64,000 bases of DNA, taken from NCBI GenBank assembly GCA_016187935.1, contig JACPIU010000007.1:34305-98304 (forward strand). Reading direction: 5' to 3'. The translations under genes were made by a program, and so were the position numbers. Shown here in pieces: positions 54,537 through 63,134 of this stretch. The notes below the pieces were generated by a model that saw only the letters and a list, made by a program, of their open reading frames with translations, was not told the DNA's origin and did no database searches. Positions within the stretch are counted from its first letter, which is position 1. Each line of letters begins with the position of its first letter. This stretch comes from Bdellovibrio sp. Lineage in GTDB: Bacteria; Bdellovibrionota; Bacteriovoracia; Bacteriovoracales; Bacteriovoracaceae.

Positions 54537-55982
54537 ATGAAAATGGTGATTGGAAAAATCACGTGGCCAAGCTGTTTTTGCGCAAGCCTTTGCCTTTTGT
54601 TAGCGCTCTGTAACTGTTCCCAAAAAAAGACCGCTGATTCAACTTTAGCATCGCGCACATGGCACCACCCAAGCGGGCCGACTGATAATATTTCTCCCGA
54701 TGTACAACATGTCGATTCTGCTAATGGCGACAGAGTCAAGGTAGCAATTGCCGGTAACGGCGATGCCATTATCGCTTGGATTCAATCCAACGGTTCGGCA
54801 AACCGCCTTTTTGTAAGCACATACTCCGCAGGAACTTGGACAAACCCAAATGACCTGACAGATATTTTTTCGGTAGAGGGAGGCACGGCGCCTGATTCTT
54901 TTCATGTGGCAGCAGACGCCAATGGCAATGGCATTGTCGTTTGGTCACAAGGCGATGGGACCAATTCTCAGATATTCAAGAGTCAGTACTCCAATGGCAC
55001 CTGGACTCACCCCACCGGCCTTTCCGATAATATTTCACCCAACACTCGGGATGCTTTTGCACCCATTGTTGCCATGGATGATGATGGAAATGCTATCATC
55101 GTTTGGATTCAATCAGATGGAGCGAATGCCCAAGTTTTCAAAAGTGAATATAGGAATGGTGCTTGGTCACACCCATCTTCACTTGCTGATAATATCTCAC
55201 CTGACACCCAAGATGTTGACCTCCCAAGAGTCGCCATGGACAACAATGGTAACGCCATTATTACCTGGCTGCAAAATGACGGAACAGACTTACAAGTTTT
55301 CAAGAGCGAATACCGTAGTGCGGCCTGGACTCATCCGGCCATCCTCAATGACAATATTTCTCCCGCCGGTTCAAGTCCCTCCGATCTGCAAGTGGGAATG
55401 GACGATAGCGGAAATGCCATTATCGTTTGGATACAAAACGATGGTACTAATGAGGCCCTTTTTAAAAGTGAATATCGAAGTGCCTTATGGACTCATCCCT
55501 CCGGGGCAACAGATAACTTCACACTGGATGGTTCCGATGTACTCTTTTTCGATCTGGCCACCGGCCAAGGCGGAGATATGGTTGTGGCATTTACGATGAA
55601 CGATGGAAGTGACGATCATGTTTTCAAAAGCGAATACCGTCAAGGTGTCTGGTCACATCCCTCCACTTTGACTGATAAAATCTCTCCAAGCAACAATGGC
55701 GCTTTAGAACATCCGAGAGTTGCCGTCGATGCCGAGGGGAACAGCATTATTGTTTGGGCACAAAACGATGACACGGACTTGACGCGTGTTCTGCTCATGA
55801 GCGAATATCGCGCTGGCACCTGGACCCATCCCATATCCAACAGCACCAGCAAATTCACAGGAAATATCGGGTTCTGCACCTATCCTCGTGCCGCCTTCAA
55901 CGATGACGGAGCGAGTATTATCGCTTGGCTGGCCTTCGACGATCAATCGGTTGTTCAAATTTTCAAAAGCGAGTACCGCTAA
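54537..55982 (+). CDS. Lipoprotein with eight propeller-type repeats
   Basis: A 481-residue protein with a signal peptide and lipobox (LALCNC). After it come eight units of about 55-60 residues with the consensus D.NGNAIIVWIQ.DG, then KSEYR.G.W.HPS. The first half-unit (RTWHHPSG) sits at the mature N-terminus and the last unit ends exactly with KSEYR at the stop codon, so the two ends complete one blade. This is the closure expected of a circular beta-propeller on the outer membrane. DNA of the repeats has diverged at silent sites. Role unknown; ligand or prey binding is possible. Confidence 0.78.
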   Translation: MKMVIGKITWPSCFCASLCLLLALCNCSQKKTADSTLASRTWHHPSGPTDNISPDVQHVDSANGDRVKVAIAGNGDAIIAWIQSNGSANRLFVSTYSAGTWTNPNDLTDIFSVEGGTAPDSFHVAADANGNGIVVWSQGDGTNSQIFKSQYSNGTWTHPTGLSDNISPNTRDAFAPIVAMDDDGNAIIVWIQSDGANAQVFKSEYRNGAWSHPSSLADNISPDTQDVDLPRVAMDNNGNAIITWLQNDGTDLQVFKSEYRSAAWTHPAILNDNISPAGSSPSDLQVGMDDSGNAIIVWIQNDGTNEALFKSEYRSALWTHPSGATDNFTLDGSDVLFFDLATGQGGDMVVAFTMNDGSDDHVFKSEYRQGVWSHPSTLTDKISPSNNGALEHPRVAVDAEGNSIIVWAQNDDTDLTRVLLMSEYRAGTWTHPISNSTSKFTGNIGFCTYPRAAFNDDGASIIAWLAFDDQSVVQIFKSEYR

Positions 55983-56097
55983 TTATTTCGTTGGAACCAG
56001 TTCGACAACTATGCCAAGCCTGTTACGAACTACCATAGGTACTTTGTGGTACTCCGATAATCCGCTCCCCTGGAAGTTAAAACCATTGTTTTACACC

Positions 56098-56267
56098 TTA
56101 GGCCTGCAAACGCTTGATGATCTCATCCGCATTTTCATCGGTTAACTCTCCGGATCTAAGTCAAAAAGAAGTCCTTGAATTTTTAGAAGTTCAGAAAAAG
56201 AATTGGCGACTTTTTGGGGTAAGCTGGATTTTAGAAGTGGAACACGGTCCTCCGTTTTAAGAGAGGA
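56098..56267 (-). pseudogene. Decayed C-terminal gene fragment
   Basis: The minus strand reads LKTEDRVPLLKSSLPQKV and on through SELLKIQGLLFDL, then needs one extra base to continue RSGELTDENADEIIKRLQA to the TAA at 56098. The joined sequence of about 56 residues reads as a normal C-terminus, but no start or upstream part exists; a stop lies just before it. The origin is unknown. It sits in an otherwise empty gap (55983-56376). Confidence 0.4.
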
Positions 56268-56296
56268 TCATAACTCATAACAAGGTGAGGACCGTG
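56243..56296. repeat. 10-base inverted repeat, 34-base spacer
   Basis: CACGGTCCTC (56243-56252) and GAGGACCGTG (56287-56296) are perfect inverted arms. One arm lies inside the decayed fragment. It may be the end of a lost mobile element or a structured RNA; no partner gene is visible. Confidence 0.4.
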
Positions 56297-56376
56297 CCCA
56301 ACAATTAAGGCGCAAAGAAACTCGGTGTCAAGAACTCATACCATAAAATTCTTACAACTCATTTTCGATGCGCACT

Positions 56377-56601
56377 TTATTTCTTATTCGATGCTTTTTT
56401 TTTATTCCTACTTGTTTGTTCACTCTCATCTTTAAGTTTGTCACTAGGGGCCGGAGTACTTTGCGATGGTGCTGAGTCATAACTGATGGGGAGAGGCCGT
56501 TGTCGTTGTGACGCTTCTCTCTTCAGTGTGGGATGATCCCAAGAACAAGCACTCAACATCAAAATAAGCAAGTAAGCCCTCAAAATACCACCATTCATCA
56601 T
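56377..56601 (-). CDS. Small lipoprotein
   Basis: A 74-residue protein from ATG 56601, after GAGGGAGAA, with lipobox LMLSAC (Cys 19). The mature 55 residues are rich in Ser, Pro, Lys and Gln without clear structure and end in KKKASNKK. It is divergent from the two-component pair, with about 165 bases between that hold the promoters. No family recognised. Confidence 0.6.
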   Translation of the reverse strand: MMNGGILRAYLLILMLSACSWDHPTLKREASQRQRPLPISYDSAPSQSTPAPSDKLKDESEQTSRNKKKASNKK

Positions 56602-56765
56602 ATTATAGTTCTCCCTCGGGTTTCAATTTCTGTCTGTATGATTTTAGACAACTTAATAAATTGATTCTTTACGCCAAAATAAAAAAATTTTTAGAATTCA
56701 ATATTCGAAACTTAAAAAATAAGATTAGTGATGAATTTGGCGGGGAACTGATATAGAATCGCCCG

Positions 56766-57437
56766 GTGAAACTCCTACTCGTCGAAGATGACATCAGACT
56801 GGCCGAACATTTAGTCTCAAACCTGCGAGATCACGGTTTTTTAGTTAAGCACATCTCCGACAAAGAGGGATTAGAATATACCTTTGGCGAATCTGATAAA
56901 ATTGATGCAATCATTCTGGATAGACTTCTAGGCAACTTTGATTCAAAGCAAGCACTTCCTAAAATTCGCAAAAAATGGTCGGAAAGTCCGATTTTAATTC
57001 TTTCTGCCATCAGTACTCCAAATGAAAGAACTGATCTTTTGAATATGGGAGCAGATGATTATTTAGGTAAACCATTTTCTACTCAAGAACTTATTGCTAG
57101 GTTAAGAGCGCTCCTTCGTCGTAGATCAACACCGAATGAAAATTTTATCCAGATCGGCAATCTTATGATTAATTCAATCAAACGTATCATTTCAGTGGGA
57201 GATTCGTTCGATGTGCTTCCGGCAAAAGAATTCCTTCTACTTCTGACCCTGTGCCAAGAACCTGGCCGAGTTTGGAGCAAAGATGACTTATTAGATTATA
57301 TATGGGGTCATGCCAATGAAGTCGAAACAAATGTTGTCGAGGCCACCATTACCAATCTAAGGAAAAAACTTTCTGAGATCGGTGCCAATCTTCTAATTAG
57401 AAATATGAGAAATACGGGGTACTGGATTGAGGCGTAG
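56766..57437 (+). CDS. OmpR/PhoB-family response regulator
   Basis: A 223-residue protein from GTG 56766. The receiver domain has the acidic pair in LLLVEDD, the phosphoacceptor Asp 52 (AIILDRLLG), and Lys in YLGKPF. The C-terminal winged-helix DNA-binding domain has FLLLLTLCQEPGRVWSKDDLLDYIWG and the VEATITNLRKKL recognition region, ending RNMRNTGYWIEA. Regulated partner genes are unknown. Overlaps the kinase gene by 11 bases. Confidence 0.93.
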   Translation: MKLLLVEDDIRLAEHLVSNLRDHGFLVKHISDKEGLEYTFGESDKIDAIILDRLLGNFDSKQALPKIRKKWSESPILILSAISTPNERTDLLNMGADDYLGKPFSTQELIARLRALLRRRSTPNENFIQIGNLMINSIKRIISVGDSFDVLPAKEFLLLLTLCQEPGRVWSKDDLLDYIWGHANEVETNVVEATITNLRKKLSEIGANLLIRNMRNTGYWIEA

Positions 57438-58812
57438 GTTTTTCCTAACAATCCTCGCAGTACTTCTTATTGTTACGGCCGGTTCAATTTATACTCATTC
57501 AATTTTCTTAAAACAAGAACGTTTACGTCTCATCGACCAGCAGGTTCGTGAAACGGCTTCTGCTCTGGTGGGATCTGAGCTTGCTGATCTTAGGAAAATA
57601 AATTTCGAGGAAGCAGATGCTATAATTTCAGAGGAATTAGGAGAAAGTAGGATTGGTAAATTTTTTATTATTAGAAACGCTCAAGATGAAATAATCTTCA
57701 AAAGTACCAGTGCTCAAGTTTTATCGATCACTGAAATTCCAAGAAAACCCCAGTGGATTCAACTGAACTCAAATGGAAAATACCTGCGCATTCTTAATTT
57801 ACAACTGCCACGCTTTCAAGACCGCACACTCCAAGTTGGTTTAGTACTTGACGAAAATTTGACCGCTCCTAACTATTTTTCTCTATCCTCCGTGGCCTTT
57901 ATTGCCATGGTGCTTGCAATTGGTTTTTTTGCCACACTATTTCTAACCTCATTCCTGCTCAAGCCTATTGCCCGATTAGAAAATTTTATCAGCAAAGTTT
58001 CCGATCAATCTCGTACCAATCCTTTATTACCTAGTGTACCGAGCGATATTCTTTCCGATTCAAATGCAACTTCACATGATGAGTTCAATAAAATGGTCAC
58101 AGGTCTCAATGTTTTGATCAGCAAGGTAAATATGAACTATCAATTCTCCCGGATTTGGGGATACCAAATGGCGCATGAATTAAAAACGCCATTGGCATTA
58201 TTAAATATGGAAATTGAAAAGCTTCAGAAACGAACACAACTCGGCCAGAGCGAAATGCAAGGGGTCTTAGGTGAGGTAGGAAAAATGTCAGAAACCATCG
58301 GCTCTTTTCTAAGCTGGGCCGAATTAGAAAATTCTTCACCGCAGAAACATCTCTTTGTTAACCGTCTAGGTTCCATCACCCTATCCATCTGCGATCGAGT
58401 TCAACGTAATTTTCCCAATCGGATCGTTCTCAATATTATGTCTGACCCTGTTGTTATCTCGAGTCCACAACATCTTGAACAGCTTTTATCAAATCTTGTT
58501 CTGAACGCCCTCTCCTATTCACCTCTTTCAACACACGTCATGGTAAACATAACTTCTGATTCGCTTTCGGTGTGTGATTCGGGGAGAGGCATACCAAGAC
58601 AGGTTTTAGAACGTCTTGGAGAACCCTTTAATCGTGGCGAGTCGGGACAAGGTAGGACAAAAGGACATGGACTCGGTCTTGCTTGGGTCAATTCTGTATG
58701 TCGTCTTTATTCTTGGGATTTAAAAATTGCATCAACCGGTCATGGCACTAATATTTCTATCACCTTTCCTGGAGACAATCTTATATCTGAAATACAAAGT
58801 TCAGCCATCTGA
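57427..58812 (+). CDS. Sensor histidine kinase
   Basis: A 461-residue inner-membrane kinase starting at TTG 57427 inside the regulator's end. Two membrane segments (about residues 6-25 and 154-177) enclose a small periplasmic sensor domain; a HAMP-like linker follows. The H-box has the phosphorylated His 250 (AHELKTPLALL), then the N-box NLVLNALSYSP, G1 CDSGRGIP and G2 GHGLGLAWV. It phosphorylates the response regulator encoded just upstream. The signal is unknown. Confidence 0.93.
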   Translation: MRRRFFLTILAVLLIVTAGSIYTHSIFLKQERLRLIDQQVRETASALVGSELADLRKINFEEADAIISEELGESRIGKFFIIRNAQDEIIFKSTSAQVLSITEIPRKPQWIQLNSNGKYLRILNLQLPRFQDRTLQVGLVLDENLTAPNYFSLSSVAFIAMVLAIGFFATLFLTSFLLKPIARLENFISKVSDQSRTNPLLPSVPSDILSDSNATSHDEFNKMVTGLNVLISKVNMNYQFSRIWGYQMAHELKTPLALLNMEIEKLQKRTQLGQSEMQGVLGEVGKMSETIGSFLSWAELENSSPQKHLFVNRLGSITLSICDRVQRNFPNRIVLNIMSDPVVISSPQHLEQLLSNLVLNALSYSPLSTHVMVNITSDSLSVCDSGRGIPRQVLERLGEPFNRGESGQGRTKGHGLGLAWVNSVCRLYSWDLKIASTGHGTNISITFPGDNLISEIQSSAI

Positions 58813-58855
58813 GCTTTCCCAAATAGGTTGTGCTTCGACACAAGTGTCGGAAAAT

Positions 58856-58993
58856 ATGAAGCTTCTGATGGCACTAATGGCAGCTCTATTCCTAAAGGCA
58901 ACCTGCTCGAGCGAATGTCCCGCACCGAACGAGCAACACAAAGACCTCGGTACCCATAAAGCACAAAGCGTCGAGGAACTGGCAAAAGATTAG
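58856..58993 (+). CDS. Possible small lipoprotein
   Basis: ATG 58856 starts a 45-codon frame (MKLLMALMAALFLKATCSSECPAPNE...) with a short hydrophobic segment and a Cys in the lipobox position (LKATC). The ribosome site is weak (CGGAAA). It ends at TAG 58993; coding-like sequence continues in another frame after it, so it may be the 5' part of a broken gene. Confidence 0.4.
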   Translation: MKLLMALMAALFLKATCSSECPAPNEQHKDLGTHKAQSVEELAKD

Positions 58994-59330
58994 GTACAGA
59001 CTACCAGGTCTTTAGAATTAAAGTCGGTGTTGTCGACACCATTAAAAGTGACAATGTAAGTTTTCGGCCGACCCATTATGCGCCATGGGAAGCGTGGAAT
59101 TTGACGGATATAAATAACAGATGGGCCTCAGCAGCCAAAATACCTTTGATCAATATACGGGTTCTGCTATGGCTGGGATCTTCGCCGTGTGGCAACCCAT
59201 TCCTGTGTCGGGGCCAGCAATATGATTCAAAAATCTTCAGCATCATTCCCAAGCATGCCCCCCGCTACTTCCGCGCCGACAGCGCCTATGGAAATGGAGC
59301 AGACAGTCAACCATATTGACTTTATAGTCA
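58994..59330 (+). other. Gap with decayed coding fragments
   Basis: Two overlapping plus-strand frames look like protein. One, in frame with a TTG at 59101, reads VFRIKVGVVDTIKSDNVSFR, later APRYFRADSAYGNG, the latter reminiscent of an IS transposase DDE segment. The other reads MGLSSQNTFDQYTGSAMAG then FAVWQPIPVSGPAI. Neither has a start and end of its own, so this is likely residue from insertion and deletion events. Confidence 0.35.
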
Positions 59331-59344
59331 ATTAAGTGTAATCT
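59316..59344 (+). promoter_or_regulatory. Promoter with overlapping operator for the toxin-antitoxin pair
   Basis: TTGACT (59316-59321) and TAATCT (59339-59344) are 17 bases apart, a good sigma70 promoter. The -35 box is one arm of the palindrome TTGACT-TTAT-AGTCAA (59316-59331), a likely site for the antitoxin, which has a helix-turn-helix. Transcription would start near 59351, 11 bases before the first gene. Confidence 0.62.
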
Positions 59345-59361
59345 GAAATGAGAATGCAGAT

Positions 59362-59715
59362 ATGAAGCCAACCGATTTAGTTCATTGCCCAATCCGTCCG
59401 ACGCACATCAATTCCTATCTCATAAAGGCGATAGAAGTTGACCTTAGGCATATCAATTATGGCCTAAGTCGAACCAAGGGATATGGGAAAAAGGCAAGGT
59501 CGCATTTTAAGATTGAGGATGTCATTTCATTCTTTGAATCTTTGAACTTTTTAGAAATCAATTCTGAAAATGATGGGGATTGGGAATACTTCGTCGTTGA
59601 TAAAGTTTTTTTTGATCAAAAGAAAAAATATCGCATTGTTTTTTGTATTGATCAAAAAAAGCCAGAGGCCGGCGGCGTTATAACATTATTTGAGATTAAA
59701 AGGGGGAAATCATGA
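59362..59715 (+). CDS. Probable toxin of a type II toxin-antitoxin pair
   Basis: A 117-residue protein. YRIVFCIDQKKPEAGGVITLFEIK at the end and a basic middle resemble the strand pattern of RelE/HigB-type proteins, though the match is weak and no catalytic residues can be named. Its ATG overlaps no ribosome site stronger than GCAGAT. The stop overlaps the start of an XRE antitoxin-like gene (ATGA), the standard layout with the toxin first, as in higBA. Confidence 0.55.
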   Translation: MKPTDLVHCPIRPTHINSYLIKAIEVDLRHINYGLSRTKGYGKKARSHFKIEDVISFFESLNFLEINSENDGDWEYFVVDKVFFDQKKKYRIVFCIDQKKPEAGGVITLFEIKRGKS

Positions 59716-60071
59716 GCTACCCAGACAGAGAAAGAATTTTTAAAGTCCTTGATAAAATAAAATCTGGCAAAATCAAATCAACGGAAGCACTTGATGCATC
59801 GGCATCGCCGCTGGATAAAATGAAGTTTAATGTCTGCCAGCAAATTTTGAAATTCAAAAGGGAACACAACTATTCCAATCTTGAGCTGGCCGAGATCATT
59901 GGTGTGGGGCCGGCCATCATCAGCCGAATTCTGCATTGCCAGATTGACCGATTTAAAGTGGATTCTTTACTTAACTATTATTTTGCACTGGTAATCAGTT
60001 CAAAAAACAACAAACTGATTAAGCAGTTCAATGAAGAACTTTCAGAGTTTTTAAAAGATTTAGCGGCATAG
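59712..60071 (+). CDS. XRE-family antitoxin-like regulator
   Basis: A 119-residue protein with a helix-turn-helix in the middle: ILKFKREHNYSNLELAEIIG then VGPAIISRILHCQIDRFKVD. The N-terminal 50 residues are charged and helical. In the higBA-type layout it would neutralise the toxin encoded before it and repress the operon at the TTGACTTTATAGTCAA palindrome. Its stop (TAG 60069-60071) lies in the same frame as the truncated integrase that follows. Confidence 0.72.
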   Translation: MSYPDRERIFKVLDKIKSGKIKSTEALDASASPLDKMKFNVCQQILKFKREHNYSNLELAEIIGVGPAIISRILHCQIDRFKVDSLLNYYFALVISSKNNKLIKQFNEELSEFLKDLAA

Positions 60072-60515
60072 AAGTTCTTTCGACAGTCCTCGCAAATTGA
60101 AATTGGCGGCATCCGCGATAAGCGCGGGCATCGGGCCACGACAAAATCAGGCAAGCGCAGAATCGTCCCCATGAACGATCAGGTTAGATCACTTCTGAAA
60201 GACCTCTTTTTAAAGCGCAAGAGTGACTACGTGTTCGTTGATGAGTTAGGCAGGCCGGTTGACCCTCACCACCTCTACCGCGACTTTAGCAAGGCCCAAA
60301 GACGAGCGTCACTTGAACGGCATTTTCGCTTCCACGATCTTCGGCACACTTTTTCCAGTCACTTCATGATGAATGGTGGAAACCTCTACGATTTACAAAA
60401 AATCTTAGGCCACTCACGAATTGAAATGACCATGCGATATGCGCACTTGTCGCCGGACCATCTGGCCTCTGCAATCAATGTGGTTAATTTCGGTGCTGAG
60501 GAAAAAATGAAGTGA
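60072..60515 (+). pseudogene. Tyrosine recombinase, N-terminal part missing
   Basis: The frame is open from just after the antitoxin stop and reads IGGIRDKRGHRATTKSGKRR then IVPMNDQVRSLLK; the usable ATG is 60171. The catalytic C-terminus is intact: HDLRHTFSSH (His and Arg), ILGHSRIEMT (His) and the nucleophile Tyr in MRYAH. The N-terminal DNA-binding domain and the first catalytic Arg are absent, so the enzyme is not functional alone. It lies 119 bases from a tRNA 3'-end sequence and marks the end of an integrated element. Confidence 0.78.
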
Positions 60516-60542
60516 TAAATCTGTTCACGCACCAACAAAATG

Positions 60543-60578
60543 CTACGCTCTAAAAAGCGTAGTACACTTTTAGTACAC
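60543..60578 (+). repeat. Hairpin and direct repeats after the integrase
   Basis: CTACGCT/AGCGTAG pair around CTAAAA (60543-60562). A direct repeat AGTACAC-TTTT-AGTACAC follows (60561-60578). Together they could be the integrase gene terminator and recombinase arm sites. Confidence 0.45.
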
Positions 60579-60633
60579 ATGACCTAAATTTGTTGCTTAA
60601 AAACTCTTTACATTCAAACACTTGCAGGATTTA

Positions 60634-60649
60634 TGGTGCCCAGGACTGG
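60634..60649 (-). other. tRNA 3'-end fragment, likely attachment site
   Basis: On the minus strand the sequence reads CCAGTCCTGGGCACCA, the expected 3' end of a tRNA: T-stem strand, acceptor strand CCTGGGC, discriminator A and CCA. CCTGGGC pairs with GCCCAGG, a usual start of bacterial tRNA-Leu. The rest of a tRNA is missing (the T-loop upstream does not fit), so this is probably the att copy left by an element that integrated in a tRNA-Leu gene. The remaining 60516-60854 gap shows nothing else. Confidence 0.55.
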
Positions 60650-60854
60650 AACGCATTCATAGCATTTGCAATCTCTGACGCCAATCAATTTCTAATCCCA
60701 ATGATGTTAATGATTTGTCTTCATTTTCGGTAAGTTGAGAGTGCTTTTAACAAAATTAATATTGGCAAAAGTTTGCAGTCTGTAGTTGTCTTTTATGAGG
60801 TGTTTTTGGGTGTGGTAGCTCATATTTAGCTCACGTTCTCCCTGGCCTATATTT

Positions 60855-62312
60855 TTAACAAATCTCCCTTCTAAGGATCGTGGCTACACAACGATCCAAA
60901 ACATCATAATAGTGATCTATTAACTCGTAGGTACTATTATTTTCGCTATAAGTTAAAAAACTTTCGGTTTTGCACGTAATGCAACTAGCCTTAGTTGGAT
61001 CACAGATTGTTTGATCACTGGGTAAACAAGCACCACGATGAGCCGTGCAATTTCTATGCTGATACCAAACTGTCAAATATCTATCAATCAACTCATCATT
61101 AGTTCTTGCATTAAGTTTGCTTCCAAAATAGCCCTGAACATTTATTCCACTTAAAGATTCTCTTAAAAGCTCAAACACCTGCTCCTTCGTATGTTCTAAG
61201 ATAGTTCTAGGTATACCTCGGATATTGCATACTTGTTGGCCTGCCCAATCGAGCAATGGGCGACCAACATAATTTTTCGTTTTTGCGATTGTCTCCAAGA
61301 TATTCCATAATCTAAAAAATCTAAAGTCTACTGATAATTCTCTTCGCGTCTCATTATACAATTCAAAATAAAGCTTTGCTCTCGCATTTATTCGCAGTGA
61401 AGCGATCTGAGTATAAGTTTCCTCAACATCCTCACCAGAAATAAAACCTCCTAACAAATTACCGCGATATGTAGGGGTATTTAAAAATATATTAATTTGA
61501 TCACTTCCAAAATGAGCGACAATAGCACATAGAATTTCACCGTGGCTTTGACGATTTAAAGCAGCCAAATTCATGAAGGACTTGGCTTCATCATAAACAA
61601 TACGATGACATTCCTCCAGATCACGGGCATGTATTTTCGGATATAAAACAAGCGCAGTCGGCTGATGACCACTAGAATCAATAATCTCTCTGACTCTATT
61701 CCCATCCACACCAATCTTATACTTTTTAAAGAATGACATCACAAGCTCATAAATATTACTCATCCCAAGCGGGTCAAAGGGTTCAACAATGAAGTCAAAG
61801 TAATCAATTCGATTCGTAAAATAGACTTGATTGAGAAAGACCACGGCCTTGTATGTACATCCGCCTAAAACTGGAGCACCAAGTCCTCGACTTCGCATAT
61901 GCTCCCGCCTTGCTAACAACTCTTGGTGTTCTTGTAGAACATCTTTCAAATCTCTTCCTGCTGATTTCAAATTAGACCAAAAAATTACTTGATTGCGAAT
62001 TTCTAATGGCACATGTATTTCAAGATTCTGATCCACACCAGTATTCCCCAATCTGATTTTTTCAATATATCTAAAATCTAGTTTTTCCTGCTCAAAAATA
62101 ACATCGTGTTTTAAGGTTATGGCAACATAATCGTCTTTTCCCTTCACTATTTTTGCAGGATAACTTCCTTTCCATGTATCGAATAATTTTCCACGAATTC
62201 CAATCGACAGGCCTGCGCTATTATACAATTCATGCTTAATGCATAAATGAATGCATAATTCATCTGTAATTTGCCTCTCTAACTCTAGACCATAAATTTC
62301 ATTTTTATTCAT
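60855..62312 (-). CDS. Large protein with HEPN-type R-x4-H motif (putative defence)
   Basis: A 485-residue cytoplasmic protein. The C-terminal third is helical (FRLWNILETIAKTKNYVG...) and carries QHRNCTAHRG, an R-x4-H motif of the HEPN RNase type, followed by a Cys cluster (ICDPTKASCITC). The N-terminal two thirds are a mixed alpha/beta region without a recognised domain and could be the sensor part, as in ApeA-type abortive-infection proteins. Third gene of an operon with an XRE-type regulator and a DUF4145 protein. No exact family is assigned. Confidence 0.65.
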   Translation of the reverse strand: MNKNEIYGLELERQITDELCIHLCIKHELYNSAGLSIGIRGKLFDTWKGSYPAKIVKGKDDYVAITLKHDVIFEQEKLDFRYIEKIRLGNTGVDQNLEIHVPLEIRNQVIFWSNLKSAGRDLKDVLQEHQELLARREHMRSRGLGAPVLGGCTYKAVVFLNQVYFTNRIDYFDFIVEPFDPLGMSNIYELVMSFFKKYKIGVDGNRVREIIDSSGHQPTALVLYPKIHARDLEECHRIVYDEAKSFMNLAALNRQSHGEILCAIVAHFGSDQINIFLNTPTYRGNLLGGFISGEDVEETYTQIASLRINARAKLYFELYNETRRELSVDFRFFRLWNILETIAKTKNYVGRPLLDWAGQQVCNIRGIPRTILEHTKEQVFELLRESLSGINVQGYFGSKLNARTNDELIDRYLTVWYQHRNCTAHRGACLPSDQTICDPTKASCITCKTESFLTYSENNSTYELIDHYYDVLDRCVATILRREIC

Positions 62313-62357
62313 TTAATCACGGGCTCCACCCATTCAAAGTCCATCTACTGTAACAAT

Positions 62358-63134
62358 TTATATTCGCTTTGAGCGCCCTTTCGTTTTGTTTATTGTCCTA
62401 ACTCGCCTTTCAATAGTGCTATCATGGCTTTCATAGAGCATCTTCAGCACTACTTCCATTATTTCATAAACTTTCCAAGCATCTTTCTGTTTAGTTCCTC
62501 CTCGGTGACTGCCAATATTTCCCATCCACTTCAAGGCATTAAGCTTGGAAGCAACATCCTTCCGTGCTGAAGTTTTATATTTTTTCCGAAACAAATCAAT
62601 CCTTGCACCTGTGCTAAGAAATACCTGTTTACCATGCTTATCTTTTAATTTTTTCTTAATATGAAATGAATCGAGCAGGTGCTCAATACTCACTCTAAGC
62701 TTGTTTATGCATGCGTCTGGCTCACTCCAAAACAACGAAAATGAACTTAATAAATTTATCTTCACCTTTTCAGGTACTTTGGTTGGTACCTCAAAAAGGT
62801 GTATCGTCGGGTAAAAAAATAAGGGCCTAAAATGCAAAGTGTATTGGGGCTTCGGGAAATTATTATCTGGATTTGGATCAGGTGCCATCTTGCCATAACC
62901 ACATGTCGTGACACAATCACTACAATTTTGGCATATTAGAAGAGTAGAAAAAAGATGCATCTGATCCTCACAGTCTGCTTCTTTCTCTGCCCGGTCGTTC
63001 TTACTTCTTTTTGTCTCCATAGTATGAAAGTCAGCAGTTGCACTACTTAAAAATCCCTGATTACAGTGAGGACAGAACATGCCCGTATTGTATCCTGGCA
63101 AAATTAAATGTGGAAATTTCGCAATTTTTATCAT
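62358..63134 (-). CDS. DUF4145-type HEPN-like protein with zinc ribbon
   Basis: A 258-residue protein. An N-terminal zinc-ribbon-like part (CPHC ... CQNC) is followed by the helical DUF4145 core: INKLRVSIEHLLDSFH and LNALKWMGNIGSHRG, where the G-N-x-x-x-H motif corresponds to the HEPN active region. DUF4145 proteins are frequent in defence islands and restriction clusters. Its ATG overlaps the stop of the regulator gene (ATGA), so translation is coupled; the next gene follows 45 bases later. Confidence 0.75.
   Translation of the reverse strand: MIKIAKFPHLILPGYNTGMFCPHCNQGFLSSATADFHTMETKRSKNDRAEKEADCEDQMHLFSTLLICQNCSDCVTTCGYGKMAPDPNPDNNFPKPQYTLHFRPLFFYPTIHLFEVPTKVPEKVKINLLSSFSLFWSEPDACINKLRVSIEHLLDSFHIKKKLKDKHGKQVFLSTGARIDLFRKKYKTSARKDVASKLNALKWMGNIGSHRGGTKQKDAWKVYEIMEVVLKMLYESHDSTIERRVRTINKTKGRSKRI

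Noticed and set aside
54645..55958. Long alternative frames (up to 231 codons) overlapping the propeller lipoprotein gene
   Set aside because: They are shadows of the repeats; only the main frame has the lipobox and regular repeat consensus.
60543..60578. CRISPR-like short repeats after the integrase
   Set aside because: Only two copies of a 7-base repeat with a 4-base spacer; no array.
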